64,000 nt of DNA from Melitaea cinxia. Taxonomy: Eukaryota > Arthropoda > Insecta > Lepidoptera > Nymphalidae. The notes beneath the pieces were generated by a model. It was not told where the DNA came from. It worked only from the letters and a program-made list of their open reading frames with translations, and did no database searches. Made by a program: the position numbers and the translations under genes. The stretch lies in NCBI RefSeq assembly GCF_905220565.1, contig NC_059401.1, forward strand, positions 16,178,766-16,242,765, read 5' to 3'. Position 1 is the stretch's first letter, and the number at the start of each line of letters is the position of its first letter. This document shows, one piece after another, positions 1 to 10,815 of this stretch.

Positions 1-891
1 TTAATACGAATGAGCAACATGATTTGTTATACGTCAATTATCGCGAATACACTATATTTACAATCGAACACGATACCTGCCGCTAACAGTCGTAAAATAT
101 ATATTTTAATAACGGGATAAACTGCAACCGACTCGGACGTGGTACTCGATACTTTTTTATCGATTTTATATTTCAACATCGAGATTTCACGTAAAATACT
201 TTTACATTTTTTTATTTCGTTTTGTTTTCGATTCTAAGTTTCATTATAAAAATGCGATAGCGTTCCGATATGCCGTTTCGAAATCGAATTTCGAACGCTT
301 TAATGCCTTTCGCGGATGTGCAGCTTACATTGTTCATATTTTAAATTAAAAATTATTTTTTTGTTTAGTTATTCAATTTTAATATACTTTCGTTGCTAAA
401 CTGATATACATAGCTCATTTTTTTTAATTGTATGGGTTTATATATTTTTCTTTTATTGTATTGCAGGATTTGTACACCATTACATAAAATGATATGATGT
501 CAATATCCCATCAAATGCTTAGAAAGTTCAACGGATCGTGAGCTGGTTTTATGCCAATAAAACCGAGGGAGCCGACTTGCATCTATCTAGATAGAATATG
601 AACAAACACCATTTACATACTGTGTTCTTCTTAGTCGATCAATTAAAGTAATAACGGTTAGCTTTCAATTAAATAAACCTGGCAATTAATGAGCAGTCAT
701 TGATTCTTTGTTGCTTATCTGTTCTGCTTTAGGAGTAACAGAACAAAGGAGTTAAGAAAGAAAATTCTTTTGTATACAATATTGAAACTGTTCGTTTCTT
801 TAAACTAATAAGTGCCTAAAATTCTTAATTATTTGACAGTAATGATTTGTATAGCTTTGTAGCTGGTTCCATAAATGATAATATATTATTA
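1..891. other. Unique AT-rich sequence, no gene seen
   Basis: No repeat family or exon is recognised. Positions 1-310 are somewhat richer in CG dinucleotides than the rest and contain a short inverted repeat (TTCGAAAT / ATTTCGAA) near 280. The remainder is AT-rich with frequent stops in all frames. Confidence 0.5.
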
Positions 892-1100
892 CTATCTGAC
901 CCCGCAAACGTTGTTTCGATATATATTTTATTAACCTTTTCAACCCCCCCCCCATTATAACTTAGGGGTGTGAAAAATAGATGTTGTTCAATTCTCAGAC
1001 CTACCCGATATGCACACAAAATTTCATGAGAATCGTTCAAGCCGTTTCGGTGGAGTTTAACTACAAACACCGCGACACGAGAATTTTATATATTAGAAGA
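892..1100 (-). mobile_element. Non-autonomous Helitron-like element, degenerate
   Basis: Read on the minus strand, this starts near TCTTCTAATATATAAAATTC and ends GCGGGGTCAGATAG, a mutated form of the usual GCGGGGTCAGCTAG terminus. A close relative lies at 50166-50365 in the same orientation, sharing the CACACAAAATTTCAT block and both ends. The short open frame on this strand is only a by-product. Helitron identity is inferred from the terminal CTAG type and a TC start; no transposase is present. Confidence 0.6.
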
Positions 1101-1488
1101 TTGAGCTGATGGATGAAAGGAATGACAGAGTCTTAATAAAAGCGCTTAATTTCGTACGGAATTCTAAACGTATCTTCTTTAAATCCCTTTTCAGTTCTAA
1201 ATTATTATTTATCATTAAGAGTTGAAAGCATCATTTGGTTAAATCATAAAAAATGAGTCACAGTGTCATAATTGCTCAGGAAGTTACCATGAACGGGCGA
1301 TAATATCGTCTTTCATTAAATACAGTTTTTGTAGAATGAGATGTGATTTACATAATCGCTTTGCCGCTGCTGTTAATTAAATCGCTACCGAATTTTTTCA
1401 TAATTATTCAGGGAGGTTTCTTTAGAATCGAGTTATAATCAGTTCATAATAACAATTTTGTTTTTATGGCGTTCTATTTTTATCTTTC

Positions 1489-1521
1489 AATTTTCGGAAT
1501 AAATACAATATTCCGAAAATT
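1489..1521. repeat. Perfect 13-bp-arm hairpin
   Basis: The arms AATTTTCGGAATA and TATTCCGAAAATT are separated by 7 nt. No flanking duplication was seen. It could be a foldback remnant or a transcribed hairpin; function unknown. Confidence 0.6.
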
Positions 1522-1726
1522 TCTTGGGAGATATGAATTTTAATTAGTGTATTTTTATTTGCTAATGACTTGTTTCTGATTTTGTTTTGTATTCTGTGTT
1601 CGAATGTTTGCAATCCGCCTAAAAAGTTAAAAGCAAAAAGTTTTTATTATTAATATTTTTAATACAGTAAAATGTACACATACATAAATATTTTTTCAAT
1701 TATTTCACTACAATTAAATATACCAA

Positions 1727-1832
1727 AATCCAAAATCAAAAACAGCTTTATTGAAACAGGCCCCAAGAATAGTTTTGAATCGTCATTTTACAAATTAAAA
1801 CTTTCTGATTTGGAATGTACATTCTACCCTAA
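1727..1832 (+). repeat. Interspersed repeat ('CAGCTTTATT' family), fragment
   Basis: It shares AAATCAAAAACAGCTTTATT, the downstream CAAATTAAAACTTT block and GGAATGTA with the copy at 5051-5245. The 3' part (the GAATCGGCAAGAAACTC region) is missing. The family is common in Lepidoptera and is probably the 3' tail of a non-LTR element; that class assignment is inference. Confidence 0.6.
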
Positions 1833-2634
1833 ACTGTAAGCCTCCATTTAAATTATCCTCATAGATAGAATACCTAATTATAGACACATAGATGTACCAG
1901 ATACTTCTATGCTAACGTATTCATACTTGAACACGCATGCCTAATCAAAACCAAATAGATCAAAGGTCACTTAATTATCGATTAATAAATTCATAACAAG
2001 CTACCGTTTGATGCAATTTTAGTATATTCCGATCGATGAAACAAACTAAATTCCGACGTTTTTGCATACAGTGAATATCATAAATCATGGCTGTGGCATT
2101 TATTGAACGGGATCGTACCGAACCACGATGAATCGGGGTAAATTAATAATCGCATTACTTTTTCAGCGGAATGCAAATATTTGACAATTGGGTTGCGGCG
2201 ACTGCAGAACGCCGATACGTTCCACGGATCGGTGCTTCCTGGATGTGTCCATTGTATGCGTAAAAGGCTATTTGAGTGGACTTGTTACAAAATGTGATAA
2301 TATTAACTATTAATATACTATTAATATTTCGTATGTTGTGGACAAACATTTGCTCAATGTATTTTGTTAGTAGATTAATGAAAAGTTTTGATGTAATAAA
2401 TATTTTTAATATCATAGGGTGGGGAACTAGCATGTAGTATACGTGTTGCTAAGCAGATATCGAGCGTGTAAACTGATTTAAATCTGAACACTGAGAAAAT
2501 AATTATGACGTAAAAAAATAACTTGCTTCACATTAAAATGCTTTCTACATAATTATATTCAAGATTGTATAACATCTCACAATTTAGTCTCATTGTCATT
2601 TGTGAAGACGCATATAACATAGAATACTTTTAAC
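1833..2634. other. Unique sequence with a GC-richer patch at 2140-2270
   Basis: No repeat is recognised. Around 2190-2250 base composition rises (TGCGGCGACTGCAGAACGCC) and no second copy occurs in the window. The minus-strand open frame across it (2155-2433) has no recognisable domain. Confidence 0.4.
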
Positions 2635-2866
2635 TAGCTCGTTGGCGCAGTTTGTAGTGGCCCTGCTTTCGGTTCCGTGGGTTGTGGGTTCGATTCCCGC
2701 CTGAGTCTGAGTGTAATATTTGTATTTACATATTTATACATGTATTATTTCTATGTATAATTATATATATAAAAAAATAGTTATAACAGTCGACTGTTAC
2801 ATGTAACACAAGCATTGTTTACCATAGGAACAGACGACCATGTGTGTATGTTATAAGATAAAAACG
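2635..2866 (+). mobile_element. tRNA-headed SINE (Metulj-like), near full length
   Basis: The head GTTGGCGCAGTTTGTAG...GTGGGTTCGATTCCCGCC carries a Pol III B-box-like GGTTCGATTCC. It is followed by AGTCTGAGTGTAATAT and a tail with GAACAGACGACCATGTGTGT. The same head and tail occur, split apart, at 24720-24806 and 27921-28060, and the tail alone occurs on the minus strand at 15395-15515. A near-repeat of AAAAAAATAGTTAT at about 2770 and 2868 brackets the distal tail. The family name is my recognition, not a search result. Confidence 0.7.
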
Positions 2867-2885
2867 AAAAAAATAGTTATGACAT

Positions 2886-3044
2886 ATCAGGAAATACCTT
2901 GTTTAAAATCTGGAGAAGCCTGACTGGGAAAGTACCCTAACCTTACAGAAGGTCTCAGTCAAAAAATACCGTTTTAAAGTAATGCTGTGTTTCTGTGGTG
3001 AGTAAGGCATTCAAAGCTCCTGGGGAGGGTTGGAATTACACTCG
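2886..3044 (+). mobile_element. Poly(A)-type SINE-like retroposon, 5' half only
   Basis: It matches the 5' half of the elements at 13425, 51602 and 58294: AAAATCTGGAGAAGCC, then a CTTACAGAAG block, GGTGAGTAAGG and AGCTCCTGGGG. The 3' half (GTCGGCAACGCGCTTGCG ... poly-A) is absent. Confidence 0.6.
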
Positions 3045-3367
3045 GCCTATATAATGCCTTAATTAGGAACTCGTAAAGCAACTGTGAAACAAACGAAAAT
3101 GAAATAATATTTTTTTACACATAATAACTTATTTCTAGCCTGATCTAGAATTTTTACAACAAGTATGACTTTGCATATTGACTATAAAACATTTATAATC
3201 GCTTTTCAATTCATTCCGCGCTTGTCAAATATTGTGATTAGTACAAATTCAACGTCTCGTGCAATTTCATTTTTTTTTTTGATTTATTACCCAGTAATCT
3301 AAACCAATCTTGTTGACTTGATGATATATTTGTTATTTCATTACAAATTTTAAAAATATATACAAAA

Positions 3368-3562
3368 CTAGCTGGCCGGATAGACAGTCAAAAGTCAATA
3401 GATTTTTTATTTGTATAGAATTTTTTTCATTAGAATTTTTTTAGTATGAAAGCCTTTCGTGGGCTTTAAAGAACATATAAAAGATAAATTAGACGAATTG
3501 GTCCAGCCATTCTCGAGTTATGCGCTAAGTAACATTCATTTTTATTTAAATATATTTAAATA
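3368..3562 (-). mobile_element. Helitron-like non-autonomous element
   Basis: The plus strand begins CTAGCTGGCCGGATAG, a diverged form of the CTAGCTGACCCGGCGAAC terminus at 44680. It ends with GTCCAGCCATTCTCGAG and ATGCGCTAAGTAACATTCA, matching the 5' end of the 44680-44970 element. It is therefore an older copy of the same family in the same orientation. Confidence 0.55.
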
Positions 3563-4406
3563 GCGAACTGACGCCTTTATGCTAGAATAAAATCTTTTGT
3601 CATAATAGGAAGAGAGGTATGAAGTGATATTATTTTGACTGAGTCTTTCTGTGCTTTGACGTGCAACCACCTTGCGATATTCTTGTTCCACTACCAACCA
3701 TCAAAAAAATAAAAAATAAATTAAACATTATTTTCGAAGCATCAAAATTAATCTTCAAATAAAACATTGTCAATTTTAGTTACATTATTTTTATATGCGT
3801 GAATCGGAAACAAGCCCAAAAGATCACGGGAATTAGCATCAGACTCTTGTGCTTTGCATCATCATTGCTAATATTGGCATGATGAATGATGATCATTGCT
3901 AATATTGGCATGCATTGTCAATTTACAAAGACGCGTGACAGTTTTCAACCTTTTTTTTAAGTGATGAAGATTCACCTAGAATTACATTCTAACTAAATTC
4001 TGAGTATGACGATAACTACACTACAGTTGTACGATTACAATCCTTTTTAGTTTATTTTAAAAGGTAAGTGTTTTCTGAAAGTATTATCGCTTTACACGCG
4101 TGAAAAAAAAGGGGCCGACGGTGTTGGTGTGTGAATCGCACTAAATTATTCCCGCGGGCCGTGTGGACGGTTAAATGAATTTTTAATCGAATTACAACAC
4201 CCGTGAGAAATTTTATAGATAAATCTTAACGATGTTAGCTTGATATAATGGCTGGATCATTAGATCTGACGTGAGTTAAATATTAAGACATTTACCCGTC
4301 TTGAATATAAAATACAGTTTAGTTTTACTTTATTTTTAAATTCTTTTTAATTTAGTTATAGCTAACAAGTAACTGACTTAATTCTTATATATTGATTTTA
4401 AGACAA
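3563..4406. other. Unique AT-rich sequence
   Basis: Nothing gene-like is seen. It contains a local duplication at 3862-3912 (TCATTGCTAATATTGGCATG repeated with a 31-bp period) and a GC-richer spot near 4110-4170 (GGGGCCGACGGTGTTGG). Confidence 0.5.
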
Positions 4407-4700
4407 CTAGCTATACCCATGCGAATAATTCGCACTAATTAAATATAGCTAGCTATACCCGTGCGAATAATTCGCATTAAATAAGTATAATAATTTATTT
4501 ACTTATTTATAATAATTATCAGTCTACAAAATTACAAAAAAGTATTTATATACGTGAGTTGATTTGAAACCGAACAAAAAGATTACTGACCGTCAATTAT
4601 GTTAACATTGTTTCAACAAAAGCAATAATAAATTTGAATGATAAATTATGATATATAATTTATGTGGTATAGTAATTGTGTTTTTTTTTTTCTAAAAAGG
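4407..4700 (-). mobile_element. Two adjacent Helitron-type 3' termini and a partial body
   Basis: Read on the minus strand, the sequence GCGAATTATTCGC (a perfect hairpin), then an ACGGGTATAG spacer and CTAG, occurs twice, ending at 4407 and 4449. Related termini occur at 11666 (minus) and 38363 (plus). The body to about 4700 shares CCGTCAATTA, GTTGTTTCAA-like and ATATAATTTATGTGG blocks with 11666-11850. The 5' boundary is not defined. Confidence 0.6.
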
Positions 4701-5050
4701 GAGGCAAACATCTTAACCTTTAAGACAATAATTAATTAATGCACATATAGCACACACCTCACAGCGTCCAAATAATTTTTAACGAAAACTAAAACTAAAA
4801 GACGTATTTTACCGTCTTTGAGAATTTAATGTGGACACAGAGATAAATGATGGTGCCATATAGGAATGATCCAATAGTAACATCTAAGCATAGTCGGTAT
4901 CGAATCAGTGATTTCTTGAGGCTAAATAACGCAAGCGTCCGTCTTTGAGTTTGTAGATTTCTCCTGATTTTAATTATTCAATAATCAACCACTAATAATA
5001 GTACAATATTCAATTGTATACGACTTATTGTAGCGTGCACATACGTTATC
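4701..5050. other. Unique AT-rich sequence
   Basis: This may include the 5' part of the preceding Helitron-like element. No gene or other repeat is recognised. Confidence 0.4.
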
Positions 5051-5245
5051 AGAATCAAAATCAAAATCAAAAACAGCTTTATTCAAATAGGCTCCAAGAG
5101 CACTTTCGACTCGTTATTTTACAAATTAAAACTTTAAAAATCAATTATTATATTTGTAGAAATAAAGCTACCACCGATTCGGAATGTAGATTCTGCAGAG
5201 AAGAATCGGCAAGAAACTCCGCAGTTACTCTTTTGAAAAATAATA
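5051..5245 (+). repeat. Interspersed repeat ('CAGCTTTATT' family), longest copy
   Basis: It runs from AAATCAAAAACAGCTTTATT through GATTCGGAATGTAGATTCTG to GAATCGGCAAGAAACTCCG and GTTACTCTTTT. Partial copies lie at 1727-1832 (plus) and 51150-51205 (minus). The short plus-strand open frame over it is incidental. Confidence 0.65.
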
Positions 5246-5377
5246 TAAAGCCAGGTTATTTTTCTCATCTTTGTTTTAGCTGAGACAAGTAGCAAATCCT
5301 AGAAAGATATTTCATTTCAAATTTTTTTGTCAGTCATGGGTCTCCCACATACTTTCTACTCAAGGCATTCAAAGGTT

Positions 5378-5432
5378 GAGACACTATCCGGGCAGACTTA
5401 TGTCCAGTATTGGACAACCGTCCGCTGAAGAC
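5378..5432 (+). repeat. Short LINE-tail-like fragment
   Basis: It contains AGACTTATGTCCAGTATTGG followed by ACAACCGTCCGCTG, reminiscent of the tail AGGCCTATGTCCAGCAGTGG shared by the RTE-type LINE and SINE families here but with a different end. It is too short for firm classification. Confidence 0.35.
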
Positions 5433-6346
5433 GGCATAGTAGATAAAAGCTCAAAGCAAACTAAGAAAAATTTTAATTTTTTTTTTTCTATAGAGTAAAA
5501 ACAGTGAAGTGTATAAGAGTTCTTACGAATTATTAATCGATGCAAATATGACCGATGCTCCATTGCATGTATTTTACATAGCACACCAAGCAAGCGCAAG
5601 AACTTAAGTCCATACTCACGCTATAGATCTTAAGTCCTACGAGTACGTAACTCTGGTCCATTCGAAGCATCCCAAACCAGTACGATTACTGAACTTATAC
5701 TAAGTTGTTTAAGTTAGGTTTGCGTTGCGTCTTTGTTGAGTATTAAATTAAAACGGGTTCTTATTCGATTTTATTGATGTTTTGAGTTTTAGCGTTCTGT
5801 GTAATTACTATTCTGATGTTGTAATGCTGGAAAAGTTTCATAATACCGACGATTGCAGGTTTGATTATCATTATGAACAAACATTTATTCTTGCCTTGGC
5901 TTAATTTTTTGTGCATTTAAAGCCATTTTTTTTAGTCATTGAAAATTCTAGCGATGCTTACTAATAGTAGTTAAGTGGCTTAAAAAAATCTAATATCTGT
6001 TCTTTTAATGCTTACTTCAAATCAACTTCTTTTCATTTAATATATCTCGTACGATATCACTACAAGTTAAAATCCTTTAAATATGTAAGTTTAAAAATTA
6101 AATGCGGAGTTTCTTTGTTATTATTTGTTTGATATTGAAGTTGTGGAAATTAAAGATTTGAATTTCGAACATAGATTAATTGTTCGTTGGCGTTACAAAA
6201 AAAGATAGTAATGAGAATAACTTGTTTGGTAGGTAGCAAAGAAAAATATAAGTAGACAAACAGATAATAATGGTGCCGTTATTAAAATAATGGATTCTTC
6301 AACACTCCATCCATCGCAGTTTCACTCGCTTTAACTTTTCAGTACC
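5433..6346. other. Unique AT-rich sequence, no gene seen
   Basis: Homopolymer runs and frequent stops; no recognised repeat, RNA gene or exon. Confidence 0.5.
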
Positions 6347-6355
6347 TATATGTCA

Positions 6356-6615
6356 TCATGTGTTTTGCCCATAGTCACCACGCTGGGCAGGCGGGTTGGT
6401 GACCGCAGGGATGGCTTTGTTGTACCAAAGACGCTGCTGCCCAGTTTCGGCCTGTGTATTTCAAAGCCAGCAGTTGGACGGCTATCCCGCCATCGATTAG
6501 CTTTTCAAGTTCTAAGGTGGTAGCGGAACTGTGTTATCCCTTAGTCGCCTCTTACGACACCCACGAGATGAGAGGGGGTGGCTAAATTCTATAGTGCCGT
6601 AGCCACACAGCATAG
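6356..6615 (-). mobile_element. 330-bp-family retroposon, 3'-shortened, with TSD
   Basis: The perfect 9-bp TSD TATATGTCA lies at 6347-6355 and 6616-6624. The minus-strand sequence begins with the family start (GCTGTGTGGCTACGGC) and runs through CACCCCCTCTCATC and CAACCCGCCTGCCCAG. It stops at GGGCAAAACACATGA, lacking the last ~75 bp (AGGCCTATGTCCAGCAGTGG and beyond) present in copies at 10442, 41374 and 47798. A shortened tail with an intact TSD suggests integration primed from an internal position. Confidence 0.8.
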
Positions 6616-6805
6616 TATATGTCAGTTTATGTCAAATATTATTACTTCTATGAGCTAGAGCGTGACTTTATATAGCCTATTTCTATAGCTTGCTTAACGC
6701 TCTTGTTTACTTATATAGTACTTTTGAACCTCGAGATAGAACATAAAAAAACAATTAGACAAATACTTTTTTGTATTGCACTACTCGTATAAGTTTAATA
6801 GTACC

Positions 6806-7233
6806 TGGGTGACCGAGCTTAGCTCGGTATTTTTAGTAAATCGTGTTTTTTGGAATTCATATTTAAATTCGAATTACATATTTATAAAATAACGAGTGCA
6901 ATTAAAAAAAAAGGAAAAAATAATTGATCAGGGACATTGGGATTGAACCATGATCTCCTCGGTTGATCCCGACCGGCCGATTTTCCACCGAGCTATTACA
7001 ACTTTAATGATAGTTGCGAAATTTACCTTCGTATTCTAACGATATTGTAGCTATTTTTTCACTCCCTAAAAACAGGGATAAAACGTCATTTTCTAAAAAT
7101 GAATCGTAGTTAGATGGATTTATCTCCCCCGAAACCTCCTATATACTAAATTTTATGGAAATCGTTGGAGCCGTTTCCGAGATTCAGATTATATATATAT
7201 ATATACAAGAATTGCTCGTTTAATAGTATAAGA
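6806..7233 (-). mobile_element. Helitron-like element with an internal tRNA-like segment
   Basis: On the minus strand it starts TCTTATACTATTAAACGAGC and ends with a perfect 7-bp-stem hairpin ACCGAGC-TAA-GCTCGGT (6812-6828), followed by CACCCAGGTACTAT (CTAT replaces the expected CTAG). Internally (about 6950-7010, minus) TAGCTCGGTGG and GGTTCAATCCC resemble Pol III A and B boxes of a tRNA. A (TA)n tract lies at 7188-7205. No coding capacity. Confidence 0.6.
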
Positions 7234-7403
7234 TAAGCAACTCGTTAAAAAAAAGCAATCTGTGTAATCGTAAAATATAACTAAATAATCTCAAGATTTA
7301 CCTATCTCACTTTATCATCTAGTGTTAAAAAGCCCTTTTCTTAAGAAAATAACATGGCGGTTATTATAGATGTAGGAAAAATAGGACATGGCTACTGTTT
7401 ATT

Positions 7404-7480
7404 CATCATTTCAGCCTATCACCACATGTCCACTGCTGGACACAAGCCTCCACAAGTTCACGCCAAAAATAGCGCGAACT
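7404..7480 (-). mobile_element. 330-bp-family retroposon, 3' tail fragment
   Basis: On the plus strand TTTCAGCCTATCACCACATG is followed by GTCCACTGCTGGACA and CCTCCACAAGTTCACGCC, the reverse complement of the family tail. It is truncated after about 75 bp. Confidence 0.65.
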
Positions 7481-8640
7481 TATGTGGTTTGCGCGAATTT
7501 TTAACACATGGGTTAATACATAAAAATATATTTTTCCTTTGCAAAGCCTTCGTATCTGAAAAATAGCTTAAATATTAAATAACATCTGAAGTTTCTTAAA
7601 CTTATTTCTAATTCCGTTACAGCGGGATATCGTATTCTTTGCATGGAACACTCATTATATCACAGTGTTTGTAAAACATTTCAATCTGACAACGTTTGTT
7701 TTAGCGGTTCGTGTGTTACAGGCTATAAAAATGGCGTAAGTTGAAACTGATATTGAAGATTTTAATTTGCTGTTGTTATTATCGCTAACTTTATTTAATT
7801 TGTATTCCTATTATTAGTAATCTGTTGTTGTTTTTTAGATATACAAAGGTATATTTTAAGTTTATAGTAACTTTGAAAGCACCTTAGGAAAGTATTATAA
7901 AATAGGAACCCTGCATGTCTAAAAAAAACCATAATTATGACAGCAAAACAAAATTTAAAAAAGTAAAATAATAAAGGCAAGTTAAAAAAATCATCTTTAT
8001 TTATATTTGTTTGTTAAAGAAGTGTAGATTATTGATTTTTTTTAGTATTTAGTTACTTTTTGTTTACGTTTAAATATCACGAAAAGATCAATCTTCTAAT
8101 ATTTTGTTTTTTATGTATGTCACAATAAAAAAATATTCTTTGAAAATATTACATATTTATAAATGAAATAAATATTTTCAAAAAATAGCTTGTTTAATAG
8201 CTCCAAAGTATGGGTTACAGTTCGTGGATTTTATTTGCTTAGTATTTTCTTAAAAGGGCGCACTCAGCGGTTTCTTCGTATTGGATTATAAATGATGTGC
8301 GAATGTATATGTAGATTTTATGTATGTCTGTGTTCAGTACACTGAACACCACGTTCTTACTCATGAACAGATTTGCGACAACAGCTCCCCTGCCAAAAAT
8401 TAATAGAGATACCATTTCTATTTAAATATGTAAAATAAATAAAATCGTAATTTTTGTTAAGGCAGCTCAAACTGTATTATGAATGTGATAACTGAAAATT
8501 ATAACTGGCGTAATTCGACAGCGCATTTGCGTTGTGATTACAGCATTTTTCATTTGTCTCATGGGCTCGCTCGATACCGATATACGCTCGACCTCGATAT
8601 CGATAATTTTATTTTAATTATTATTATAATTACACATATA
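7481..8640. other. Unique AT-rich sequence
   Basis: No gene is recognised. A short inverted repeat GTGTTCAGT-AC-ACTGAACAC lies near 8330. Positions 8490-8610 are less AT-rich and unique (CGCTCGATACCGATATACGC). Confidence 0.5.
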
Positions 8641-8937
8641 CCTCCCAACCCCCCCGGAAGCTCCGGTTACCTTACCACAGGAGTACAACACTTGAAAGCA
8701 GACATATTTAGCTGTAAGCTTCTGAAGGTCGAGATACTTCCCTAGTCAGCCGCTCCAGATTTGAATATGTCTGCTGGGGAGAATTTGTCGGCCGCTCCAG
8801 ATTTGAATAGGTCGGCAACGCGCTTGCGATGCTTCTGGTGTTGTAGACGTCTATAAGCCACGGTAATCGCTTACCATCGGGTGAGCCGTACCTACGCTTG
8901 TTTGCCGACCTAGTTATATATTAAAAAAAAAAAAAAA
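8641..8937 (+). mobile_element. Poly(A)-type retroposon with inverted 5' half
   Basis: 8810-8937 is the 3' half in plus orientation (GTCGGCAACGCGCTTGCGAT ... GCCGACCTAGTTATA, then 15 A at 8923-8937). 8641-8809 is the 5' half of the same family in minus orientation (reverse complement of AAATCTGGAGCGGCTGAC ... AGCTTCCGGGGGG). Together they cover the element almost once, the arrangement expected from 5' inversion (twin priming). Near the junction GCCGCTCCAGATTTGAATA is duplicated (8749-8767, 8791-8809). No clear TSD. Confidence 0.7.
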
Positions 8938-9034
8938 TGTGTTTTGAATAGTCCCTACACATTTTATTGATGATTAGTACGAAATTATTTAACAGCTTAC
9001 TTTTAGTGATAATACTGCTTTGTCACTATCTATA

Positions 9035-9752
9035 TCTATACATATAATAAAATGGTAGGAAAGTCAAAACTGTACATTGAATATTTTTTTAAAGAATACT
9101 TTGGGTGTGATTTACAGTTGATACTGAAGTCAAAAATTTAGTTTTTAGAATTTTTGTCTGTTTGTCTGTATGTATGTTTATCTGTTTGTCTGTTTGTCTA
9201 TTTGTCTGTATCATGTTTTGTCTGTATGTCCGGGATAAACTCAAAAAGTACTGCATGGATTTACTTCAAATTTGGCACGAATATTATATTAAGGAGTCGG
9301 GTTAACATATAGACTACATATTATCACGCTATCACCTACGGGAACGAGCAGTGAACCTTTATTTCTTCAACGCATTCTGTAAAAACGTGTAATCTAACGA
9401 CGCATATTTGAATGTTGTTGTTATTATGTTAATTAATAACCATGCTATAATTTAGCTTCACGTGTAAAAATCACGCAATATAAGTAACTTAACCCGATAA
9501 ACATAATTAAATTAATATAAGTAGTATCAAGACAATTTTAAAGCAGCGCCATCTATGATATTTCAAAAACATCATCATCGATCCCTGTTTGTATATAAAA
9601 TAATTTAAATTTGATAATGTTGGCGAGGTTAATAGTTGTTTTTAAAAGTCATAGATGGAGTTGTGCATTGGATGTTATTTTAAAAGGTAAAATCGTAGGT
9701 ATTTTTGGTGCTGTATAGCGTTCACGCAGACGAAGTCGCGGGCAGCAGCTAG
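9035..9752 (+). mobile_element. Non-autonomous Helitron-like element, ~718 bp
   Basis: It starts TCTATACATATAATAAAATG and ends CAGACGAAGTCGCGGGCAGC then AGCTAG at 9752, followed by T. The GCAGAC-gaa-GTCGC hairpin close to CTAG is Helitron-like. The 5' portion has degenerate TCTGTTTG/TCTGTATG repeats (9155-9235). The minus-strand open frame 9649-9945 runs across its 3' end and is not gene-like. Confidence 0.65.
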
Positions 9753-10441
9753 TATTATAATATATTAGAATTTTCTGGAATGCAATTTTAAATTTGCAGT
9801 TGAGTATTCTACAAATAAATAAATATATTTTATTATAAGTAATTATAATAAAATCTCTCAGCTTTGTGATATTAGGATATGAATAAAGGATATACGTATG
9901 TCTGTACATTTCCAGCCATTTCCAGTCGTTTGTTCCACGGTCCATGTTTATCTTTGACCGCAGCGGAGCGGTCGCTTTGAATCTAAATAATATTTCGAAT
10001 GTTTGGATTTTCAGAAGATTATTAAAATCGGGGGAAACATTTATTTATCTTTTAAAAATAATATAACATGTTTATTTAATATTGTTACTTGTTTATTGAC
10101 TGCTTTTAACATTTATTAACTGTCTGTTTTTTTTTTAAATATATTTTATTATTCTTTTAAAAGCAATGAAATGTATGTGCGGATAAGACGTTACTAAATA
10201 GTTATTTTTGTCATCAAGTGTATGGGAAATTACGAACTCAATAAAGCTATGTATTTGTGAATACAGTAAAAAACTTAAAATTTATTTACGAATAATTAAA
10301 TAAGTAATTTTACTTAGAGGCGCGACGATAAATATAGTTGAATTTAAAAAAAATCTGTTCGAATTTGTATGTAGTGTTTTAATATTAACTAAATTGTATA
10401 AATTATATTGATTAATTTTCTTACAATCTATACATCTATAC
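9753..10441. other. Unique AT-rich sequence
   Basis: No recognised repeat, RNA gene or exon. Confidence 0.5.
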
Positions 10442-10776
10442 TGTGCTGTGTGGCTACGGCACTAAAGAATTTAGCCACCCCCTCTCTTCCCGTGGGTATC
10501 GTAAGAGGCGACTAAGGGATAACAAGGTTCCACAACCACCTTGGAACTTAAGAAGCCGACCGATGGCGGGATAACCATCCAACTGCTGGCCTTGAAATAC
10601 ACAGGTCGAAGACGGGCAGCAGCGTCTTCGGTGCGACAAAGCCAGTACTGCGGTCACCAACCCGCCTGCCCAGCGTGGTGACTACGGGCAAAACACACGA
10701 GTTCACGTTATTTTGGCGTAAACTTGTGGAGGCCTATGTCCAGCAGTGGACTGTATAGGCTGTAATGATGATATAA
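10442..10776 (+). mobile_element. 330-bp-family retroposon, near full length
   Basis: It begins TGTGCTGTGTGGCTACGGC and ends AGGCCTATGTCCAGCAGTGG, then ACTGTATAGGCTGTAATGATGA. An 8-bp TSD ATCTATAC flanks it (10434-10441 and 10777-10784). The same 5' start is seen at 41376, 48127 and 6612, so this is a defined short element and not a random LINE truncation. The minus-strand 68-codon frame inside recurs in sister copies and is repeat-derived. Confidence 0.75.
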
Positions 10777-10815
10777 ATCTATACAAATAAATAAAATTAC
10801 AGTGTAATTAAAGTA

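Noticed and set aside
2637..2705. Possible tRNA gene
   Set aside because: The head is tRNA-like but is fused to a SINE body that recurs elsewhere in the window, and there is no good cloverleaf.
10454..10660. 68-codon minus-strand frame, also at 41384-41590 and (plus) 47914-48120
   Set aside because: The three near-identical translations come from copies of the 330-bp retroposon; the frame is antisense to the element and carries no domain. It is not a gene family.
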